NCBI GenBank assembly: GCA_964641945.1
Contig: CAZXLQ010000149.1
Coordinates: 1 to 12,036 of the forward strand
Length of the DNA: 12,036 bases
Direction of reading: 5' to 3'
Source: JADIYM01 sp964641945
GTDB taxonomy: Bacteria; Acidobacteriota; Blastocatellia; UBA7656; JADIYM01
The notes below the pieces were generated by a model. The model searched no databases. It was not told the DNA's origin and saw only the letters and a list, made by a program, of their open reading frames with translations. Positions 1 through 4,962 of this stretch are shown one piece after another (position 1 is the stretch's first letter; every line of letters starts with the position of its first letter). Both the position numbers and the translations under genes were made by a program.

Positions 1-1237
1 CAGGAAGCTTCACGTCGATCTCGAGTCGATTCTTGAAGGCCGTCGTGTGATCGCGGATGACGTTGAGTTGCCCGGTCTCGACCGTGCCGGTCTCGATGCG
101 CATCCCGTTCTCGCTCATGTCGCGGACGACGCCGTCGATTCGGCGCGACGCCTTCGAGTCGTCCGAGGCGTCGACGATCGACATCGTGAGCTTGAGCAAC
201 CCGACCGTGTCCCGCGCGCGCTCGTGCGAGAGCGTCTCGGCCTCTGTGGCTGCCGCCTGCGCCGCGGACCCGATGCCGTCCTTCACTGAGGGTCGGGCTT
301 CATCGCGGCAACCGCCGAGGGCAGAGCGGAGCGCCGTGGCCATCGCCTCCGCCGAGGCAAACCGGTCGCCGGGTTTCTTCTCGAGAGCCTGCAGGACCGC
401 CCGCTCGACGGCCTTCGGCACATCGGGGCGAACGGCGGTCGGCGGCTCGGGCGCGTCGGTCACGTGCATGACGATGACGGCCGTAGGCACCTGGGCGTTG
501 AACGGCGGGCGTCCCGTGAGCATCTCGTAGAGCACGATGCCGAGGGCGTAGATGTCCGATGACGCCGTCGGAAGCTCGCCGCGGCAGACCTCGGGTGACG
601 TGTAATGCGGCAGCCTCACGACGAGCGACCCTGTTGCAGTTACAGACGAACCTCCCGCCATCTGAGCCCACCGAGTCGACTCGAAGTCGACGAGCTTCGG
701 AGTCTCGACGCCACCGATCGTGGCGAGAAGTATGTTGCCGGGTTTCACGTCGCGGTGCAGCAAGCCTTTCGCGTGTGCGGCTGCGAGCGCATCAGCGAGT
801 CCAATGGCGATGCGAACTGCCCGCGCGACCGTGAGCATGCCGTCTTCAGCGATGACGTCCCGCAGCAGCGGCCCCGCCACGAATTCACCCGCGAGATATG
901 CACCGCCGTTGGCCAGTTTCCCTCCGGCGTAGACCGATCCCGCGTTCGGATGCGAGAACCCGCGCAGCCTTTCAACGTCGTAGTTGAACATCTGCAGGGC
1001 GGACGGGTCGCGGAAGAGCGTTGGGAGGAGGGTCTTTACGAATGCGGGCCGAGATTCTGCGAGGTCCGTAGCCTCGTAGATCGATCCGTGCCGGCCGACA
1101 CCGATCACGCGTTCGATCTGCCAGCGGCCATCGAGAATCCGGCTTCCCGGGAGCGTATCGACGAGGCGATTCCCATCCGTCGGACAGAACTGAGCCAGGT
1201 CGTCGAAACAGCCCGCGCACGTGGAGCACTCTTTCAT
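1..1237 (-). CDS. Ser/Thr protein kinase with N-terminal zinc ribbon and C-terminal PilZ-like domain (C-terminus cut by the window edge)
   Basis: Reading back from an ATG at 1237 gives 412 codons without a stop to the left edge, so the C-terminus is missing. Residues 4-18 hold four cysteines (C4, C7, C10, C18, the last in FCPTDG), a probable zinc ribbon. A Hanks-type kinase fold spans about 38-305: glycine loop GVGRHG 46-51, ATP lysine K68 (FVKTL), catalytic loop HRDVKPGNIL 161-170, activation-segment TSPE 213-216 and SSDIYALGIVLYEMLTG 226-242. Two key positions deviate: DFG reads DFE (184-186), and the alpha-C glutamate aligns with aspartate D87. After a linker, about 345-412 resembles PilZ, with DMSENG (373-378) matching DxSxxG, but I see no RxxxR motif, so cyclic-di-GMP binding is doubtful. 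No transmembrane helix is visible up to the edge. An in-frame TAG at 1262-1264, the pccB stop, rules out a longer start. No clear Shine-Dalgarno precedes the ATG, which suggests translation coupled to pccB. Substrates are unknown. Confidence 0.9.
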   Translation of the reverse strand, partial: MKECSTCAGCFDDLAQFCPTDGNRLVDTLPGSRILDGRWQIERVIGVGRHGSIYEATDLAESRPAFVKTLLPTLFRDPSALQMFNYDVERLRGFSHPNAGSVYAGGKLANGGAYLAGEFVAGPLLRDVIAEDGMLTVARAVRIAIGLADALAAAHAKGLLHRDVKPGNILLATIGGVETPKLVDFESTRWAQMAGGSSVTATGSLVVRLPHYTSPEVCRGELPTASSDIYALGIVLYEMLTGRPPFNAQVPTAVIVMHVTDAPEPPTAVRPDVPKAVERAVLQALEKKPGDRFASAEAMATALRSALGGCRDEARPSVKDGIGSAAQAAATEAETLSHERARDTVGLLKLTMSIVDASDDSKASRRIDGVVRDMSENGMRIETGTVETGQLNVIRDHTTAFKNRLEIDVKLP

Positions 1238-1261
1238 CGTGTGAACCGGACGTACGCCGCG

Positions 1262-2851
1262 CTAGAGCGGAATGTTGCCGTGCTTCTTGGGCGGCAGCGA
1301 TTCCCGCTTGGTGTCGAGCATTTCCAGAGCTGCAATGAGCTTCGGTCGCGTGTACCGCGGCTCGATGATCTCGTCGATATAGCCTCGCTCGGCGGCGATG
1401 TACGGCGACGCGAACTTCGATCGATACTCGCTGATGAGCTGCGCGCGCAGCGCCGCCGGGTCTTCTGCATCCTTGAGATCCTGGCGGTAGATGATCTCGA
1501 CGGCGCCTTCGGCTCCCATGACGGCGATCTCGGCAGTCGGGTAGGCTATGTTGAAGTCCGTCCGGATATGCTTGCTCGCCATGACGCAGTAGGCGCCGCC
1601 GTAGGCCTTGCGGGTAATGACGGTGAGCTTGGGCACCGTTGCCTCCGCGAAGGCGTAGAGCAGTTTCGCGCCGTGCCGGATGATCCCGCCGTGCTCCTGC
1701 GACACACCGGGCAGGAAGCCCGGAACGTCCTCGAACACGACGAGCGGGATGTTGAAGCAGTCGCAGAACCGGACGAACCGCGCCGCCTTGACCGAAGCAT
1801 CGATGTCGAGCACGCCGGCGAGATACGCCGGCTGGTTCGCGACGACGCCGATCGGCCGGCCGTTGAGCCGCGCAAAGCCGATGACGATGTTCTGGGCGTA
1901 ATGCGAATGGACTTCGAGGAGGTGCCCGTCATCGACGACACGGTGCACGACGTCGCGAATGTCGTAGGGAACGTTGGACTGGTCAGGAACGATCGAATTG
2001 AGCTCGATGTCGGCGCGATTGACCGGATCGCTGCACGTCTGGCGTGGCGGATCGTCGACGTTGTTCGACGGCATGTACGAAAGGAGCTCGCGAATCGTCA
2101 GCAGGCAGGTCTCGTCGTTGTCCGCGGCGAAGTGTGCCACGCCGGACGCCGAGTTGTGTGTCATGGCGCCACCGAGGTCTTCCTTCGTGACGTCCTCGTG
2201 GGTCACGGCCTTGATGACGTCCGGACCCGTGATGAACATGTAGCTCGTGTTCTTCACCATGACGTTGAAGTCGGTGATTGCCGGCGAATAGACGGCGCCG
2301 CCCGCGCACGGGCCCATGATGGCCGAGATCTGCGGCACCACACCGGAAGCGAGGGTGTTGCGCAGAAAGATGTCGGCGTAGCCGCCGAGCGACGCGACGC
2401 CCTCCTGTATCCGGGCTCCGCCCGAGTCGTTGAGCCCGACGACGGGCGCGCCGACCTTCATGGCGAGGTCCATGATCTTGCAGATTTTCTCGGCATTCGT
2501 CTCGGACAGCGAGCCGCCGAAAACCGTGAAATCCTGCGCGAACACGAACACCCGGCGGCCGTCGACAGTTCCGTGTCCGGCTACCACGCCGTCGCCCGGG
2601 TACTGCTCCTTCTCCATGCCGAAGTCACGGCACCGGTGGGTCTTGAAGGGATCGACCTCGACGAACGACTCGTCGTCGAGCAGAAAGTCGATTCGCTCGC
2701 GAGCCGTCATCTTTCCGGACTTGTGGTGCTTCTCGACGCGCGCTGCGCCCCCGCCTGCGCGTGCGGCCTCGATGCGCTGGTGCAGTTGCTCGAGCCGGGG
2801 ATCTGCTTCGCCGGAAGCGGGAGTTGGGGATTCCGAAGGTGAAGTCGCCAT
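1262..2851 (-). CDS. pccB: acyl-CoA carboxylase carboxyltransferase (beta) subunit, propionyl/methylmalonyl-CoA type
   Basis: 529 aa, the usual size for this family (about 510-530). Cytoplasmic; it transfers the carboxyl group from carboxybiotin to an acyl-CoA, probably propionyl-CoA to give methylmalonyl-CoA. Both halves of the crotonase-like fold are intact: GGARIQEG (144-151) and CAGGAVYSPA (182-191) in the N-half, and EDVPGFLPGV, then GGIIRHGAK, then RKAYGGAY (414-421) in the C-half. Residue 422, just after GGAY, is Cys; from memory, well-studied propionyl-CoA carboxylases have Asp here and it affects acyl-chain choice, so the substrate is not certain. The start at 2851 (MATSPSE) is preferred over an in-frame ATG at 2878, because the promoter -10 lies at 2860-2865, downstream of 2878. 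No biotin carboxylase or biotin carrier gene is in the window, so its partners are encoded elsewhere. The kinase gene follows after 24 bases. Related decarboxylase alpha subunits (MmdA) share the fold and cannot be excluded. Confidence 0.92.
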   Translation of the reverse strand: MATSPSESPTPASGEADPRLEQLHQRIEAARAGGGAARVEKHHKSGKMTARERIDFLLDDESFVEVDPFKTHRCRDFGMEKEQYPGDGVVAGHGTVDGRRVFVFAQDFTVFGGSLSETNAEKICKIMDLAMKVGAPVVGLNDSGGARIQEGVASLGGYADIFLRNTLASGVVPQISAIMGPCAGGAVYSPAITDFNVMVKNTSYMFITGPDVIKAVTHEDVTKEDLGGAMTHNSASGVAHFAADNDETCLLTIRELLSYMPSNNVDDPPRQTCSDPVNRADIELNSIVPDQSNVPYDIRDVVHRVVDDGHLLEVHSHYAQNIVIGFARLNGRPIGVVANQPAYLAGVLDIDASVKAARFVRFCDCFNIPLVVFEDVPGFLPGVSQEHGGIIRHGAKLLYAFAEATVPKLTVITRKAYGGAYCVMASKHIRTDFNIAYPTAEIAVMGAEGAVEIIYRQDLKDAEDPAALRAQLISEYRSKFASPYIAAERGYIDEIIEPRYTRPKLIAALEMLDTKRESLPPKKHGNIPL

Positions 2852-2859
2852 AGCGGGCG

Positions 2860-2889
2860 AGTATAGGAGCCAGCGCACGGAATTGTCGA
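2860..2889 (-). promoter_or_regulatory. sigma70-type promoter of pccB, predicted leaderless
   Basis: On the minus strand TCGACA (2889-2884) and TATACT (2865-2860) are separated by 18 bases. The -10 ends 8 bases before the ATG at 2851, so transcription should begin within about two bases of the start codon. No Shine-Dalgarno fits between them. Confidence 0.65.
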
Positions 2890-2989
2890 TGGAGCAACCA
2901 CGACGTCTGTGTCAGAACCGCAAGCGGTCGCGAGCCGGCCAGCGCACGGCATGCCACGGGAGATCGCGAGTCGATCGAGGCGCCGACCC

Positions 2990-3466
2990 TCAGAACTGGG
3001 AGCGCACCGTCGCCAGGGTGACTTCCTCGCGTTCTCCGGCATCCCCGTCCCGCAGGGCGACGACACGGACGCTGATGCGATAGACGCCAAGCCAGCCTTC
3101 CGGATCGGGATCGATCCGCCAGAACCTCGCGTAATTCGCCTGCTCGCGTTCCTCGACGACGCCGATCTTCCCGTTGTCCTCGAGGTCGATGGCAACGTAT
3201 TCGAAGAAACCCGCCGCACCTTTGCCGCCACCGTCGTCCGTGCCGCCTAGCTCGCCGCCGTAGGCGAGTTTCTCGATCGGGATGGCGTTGAGCTCTTCGA
3301 GCTTCGACTGTGCGATGGCCGTCGCGTGCGTGTACTGGCGCGAAGTCCGGTTCTGCTGCATCGCCGTGATGAAGAGCTGCGCCACGAAGATGATCGCGAT
3401 CAGCAGAATGAGCGCGGCTACCATCGCTTCGAGAAGCGTGAAGCCCGATTCGGGATTGCGCCGCAT
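2990..3466 (-). CDS. type IV pilin-like / type II secretion pseudopilin (PilV/GspI-like)
   Basis: 158 aa. The N-terminus carries a prepilin peptidase site: a short positively charged leader (MRRNPESG), cleavage after G8, F9 as the residue to be methylated, and glutamate at mature position 5 (E13). A hydrophobic helix follows (about 14-36, AALILLIAIIFVAQLF), then an amphipathic helix and a small soluble C-terminal domain with a Gly-rich loop (70-83). The family is exported, processed at the inner membrane and assembled as a minor subunit of a type IV pilus or type II secretion pseudopilus. No other pilus gene is in the window, so its machine cannot be named; PilV or GspI type is a guess from size and from the SKLEELNAIP stretch after the helix. 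The ATG at 3466 sits directly after a promoter -10, with no Shine-Dalgarno. The gene is divergent from cca and ends 138 bases before the pccB start. Confidence 0.83.
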   Translation of the reverse strand: MRRNPESGFTLLEAMVAALILLIAIIFVAQLFITAMQQNRTSRQYTHATAIAQSKLEELNAIPIEKLAYGGELGGTDDGGGKGAAGFFEYVAIDLEDNGKIGVVEEREQANYARFWRIDPDPEGWLGVYRISVRVVALRDGDAGEREEVTLATVRSQF

Positions 3467-3473
3467 CGTCCCG

Positions 3474-3482
3474 AGTATAACA
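3474..3482 (-). promoter_or_regulatory. extended -10 promoter of the pilin gene, predicted leaderless
   Basis: The minus strand reads TGTTATACT, a TGn extended -10 with a near-consensus TATACT hexamer (3479-3474). The hexamer ends 7 bases before the ATG at 3466, placing the transcription start at or within a base of the start codon. The -35 region is weak, as expected for an extended -10 promoter. It lies within the -35 zone of the divergent cca promoter. Confidence 0.65.
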
Positions 3483-3494
3483 GAGCGCTTCCGC

Positions 3495-3503
3495 TGCTAT
3501 CAT
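3495..3503 (+). promoter_or_regulatory. extended -10 promoter of cca, predicted leaderless
   Basis: The plus strand reads TGCTATCAT, a TGn extended -10 with hexamer TATCAT at 3498-3503. Seven bases separate it from the GTG start at 3511, so the transcript should start almost at the start codon. No good -35 is seen; at 17-base spacing the -35 would fall on 3475-3480, the -10 of the opposite promoter. Confidence 0.55.
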
Positions 3504-3510
3504 TGCGGCC

Positions 3511-4887
3511 GTGAAGGCGATTCGCGCTATCGCGGAGCGAGTCCGTGACGCTGGAGGACGGGCCCTCGTCGTCGGCGGCTGGGTGCGCGACACGCTGCTC
3601 GACCGGCCATCGAAGGACGTCGACATCGAGGTCTTCGGACTCGACCCTGCGGCGCTCAAGTCACTGCTTCGGAACATGGGCCGCGTCAGCACGGTCGGCG
3701 AGAGTTTCACCGTCTACAAGGTCTGGGTCGACGGACACGACGGAGACATCGACGTCTCGATTCCCCGTCGAGAGTCGAAGACCGGGCGCGGCCACCGCGG
3801 GTTCACGGTCGTCGGCGACCCGTCGATGTCGGTCGAAGAGGCCGCTCGCCGCCGCGACTTCACGATCAACGCAATCCTTTTCGATCCCCTCTCCAGCGAA
3901 TTCGTCGATCCGTTCGACGGACGCGCCGACCTGGAGAACCGGATTCTGCGCGCCGTCGACCCCGAGACGTTCGTCGAAGACTCGCTTCGTGTGCTTCGTG
4001 CCGCGCAGTTCGCCGCGCGTTTTGCCCTGTCGCTCGAGCCGCGAACCGTGTCGCTTTGCAGAACGATTCCGCTCGACGATCTGCCTTCGGAGCGAATCTG
4101 GGGCGAGATCGACAAGCTGCTCGTGCGCGCGCACGAACCGTCGCGCGGACTCGAGGGGCTGCGGGAGCTCGGAGCGCTTCCGAAGCTCTTTCCCGAGCTC
4201 GAGGCTCTTGTCGGCTGCCCCCAGGACCCCGAACACCACCCGGAAGGCGACGTGTGGACGCATACGAAACTCGTCGTCGACGAAGCCAGAGACGCACTCG
4301 GTGGCCTCGGTCGAGCCCACCGGACGACGGTCATGCTCGCGGCGCTCTGCCATGATCTCGGCAAGCCGGCCACGACGAAGGTCGTGGATGGCCGCATCCG
4401 GCAACTGGCGCACGACCGAGCCGGCCTCGAGCCGACTCGTGCGCTCCTCGAACGCCTTCGCGTCCACACGATCGATGGATTTCACGCACGCGACCAGATT
4501 CTCGCGCTCGTCGACGAGCATCTCGTTCCGTCGCATTTCTACAAGGATCGGGATCGCGTGACCGACGGGGCCTTTCGGCGGCTCGCGCGTCGGGTGCACT
4601 GCGGGCTGCTGGCGCGTGTGTCGCGTGCGGACCTGCTCGGACGCACGGGAGCGGCGCGCCAGGCGCGCGCCGCGGAGTGGTTTGCCGTCCGCATTCGTGA
4701 ACTTGGACTCGAGGATGGTCCCGAGCCGCCGTTCCTGCTCGGCCGGCACGTGCTCGAGATGGGCGTTCCGGCCGGGCCCGAGGTTGGACTGATCACGAAG
4801 GCCGTGTACGAACTGCAGCTTGACGGCGACGTCCGCGATCTCGACGCGGCCCGGGCGGCGGCCTGGCGTGTGCTCAAGAGTCAGTAA
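3511..4887 (+). CDS. cca: CCA-adding tRNA nucleotidyltransferase, class II, with HD domain
   Basis: 458 aa. Class II nucleotidyltransferases of this type add or repair the 3'-CCA end of tRNA using CTP and ATP without a nucleic-acid template. The N-terminal catalytic domain has GGWVRD (22-27), the metal-binding DVD (D36, D38), RRRDFTINA (113-121) and EDSLR (156-160), the EDxxR motif that selects CTP and ATP in CCA enzymes. ERIWGEIDKLL (194-204) starts the neck region. A C-terminal HD domain has HDLGK (281-285) with further histidines upstream (HHPEGDVWTH, 242-251), so phosphohydrolase activity is possible. The start is GTG at 3511: it immediately follows an extended -10, gives a normal N-terminus, and has no Shine-Dalgarno. 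Bacterial poly(A) polymerase (PcnB) shares this fold and is the main alternative; the HD domain and EDxxR motif favour CCA addition. Transcribed away from the pilin gene and convergent with the HYR-repeat gene. Confidence 0.88.
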   Translation: MKAIRAIAERVRDAGGRALVVGGWVRDTLLDRPSKDVDIEVFGLDPAALKSLLRNMGRVSTVGESFTVYKVWVDGHDGDIDVSIPRRESKTGRGHRGFTVVGDPSMSVEEAARRRDFTINAILFDPLSSEFVDPFDGRADLENRILRAVDPETFVEDSLRVLRAAQFAARFALSLEPRTVSLCRTIPLDDLPSERIWGEIDKLLVRAHEPSRGLEGLRELGALPKLFPELEALVGCPQDPEHHPEGDVWTHTKLVVDEARDALGGLGRAHRTTVMLAALCHDLGKPATTKVVDGRIRQLAHDRAGLEPTRALLERLRVHTIDGFHARDQILALVDEHLVPSHFYKDRDRVTDGAFRRLARRVHCGLLARVSRADLLGRTGAARQARAAEWFAVRIRELGLEDGPEPPFLLGRHVLEMGVPAGPEVGLITKAVYELQLDGDVRDLDAARAAAWRVLKSQ

Positions 4888-4956
4888 CCGTCCACAGATT
4901 TCACCGGGTCGGGGCAGATCCGAACTGCTTTCGACTGTGGAAACCTGTGGACGGTT
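4886..4956. terminator. inverted repeat between convergent genes, possible bidirectional terminator
   Basis: The arms at 4886-4901 and 4941-4956 match at 15 of 16 positions (AACCGTCCACAGATTT and its near complement) around a 39-base loop. The left arm starts within the cca stop codon, and the right arm ends 6 bases before the stop of the minus-strand gene. The position suits termination from both sides, but the loop is long and the T-tracts are only three bases, so a protein site or a REP-type element is also possible. Confidence 0.4.
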
Positions 4957-4962
4957 TCGGCC

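Noticed and set aside
605..2842. A 745-codon open frame on the plus strand.
   Set aside because: It lies antisense to the kinase and PccB, whose motifs are unmistakable. Its translation is rich in Arg, Asp, Glu and Val with no recognisable domain, the usual shadow of high-GC coding sequence.
2849..2878. Upstream ATG of pccB at 2878 (adds MRWLLYSPA).
   Set aside because: It lies upstream of the -10 at 2860-2865, so the predicted transcript would not contain it.
2880..2989. Terminator for the pilin gene (ACCGC-AA-GCGGT at 2917-2928).
   Set aside because: The stem has only 5 base pairs and no T-run follows in the minus direction; too weak to call.
4886..4956. DnaA boxes or an origin (CTGTGGA-type repeats).
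   Set aside because: No TTATCCACA consensus, no AT-rich stretch and no dnaA or dnaN nearby. The repeats are explained by the inverted arms.
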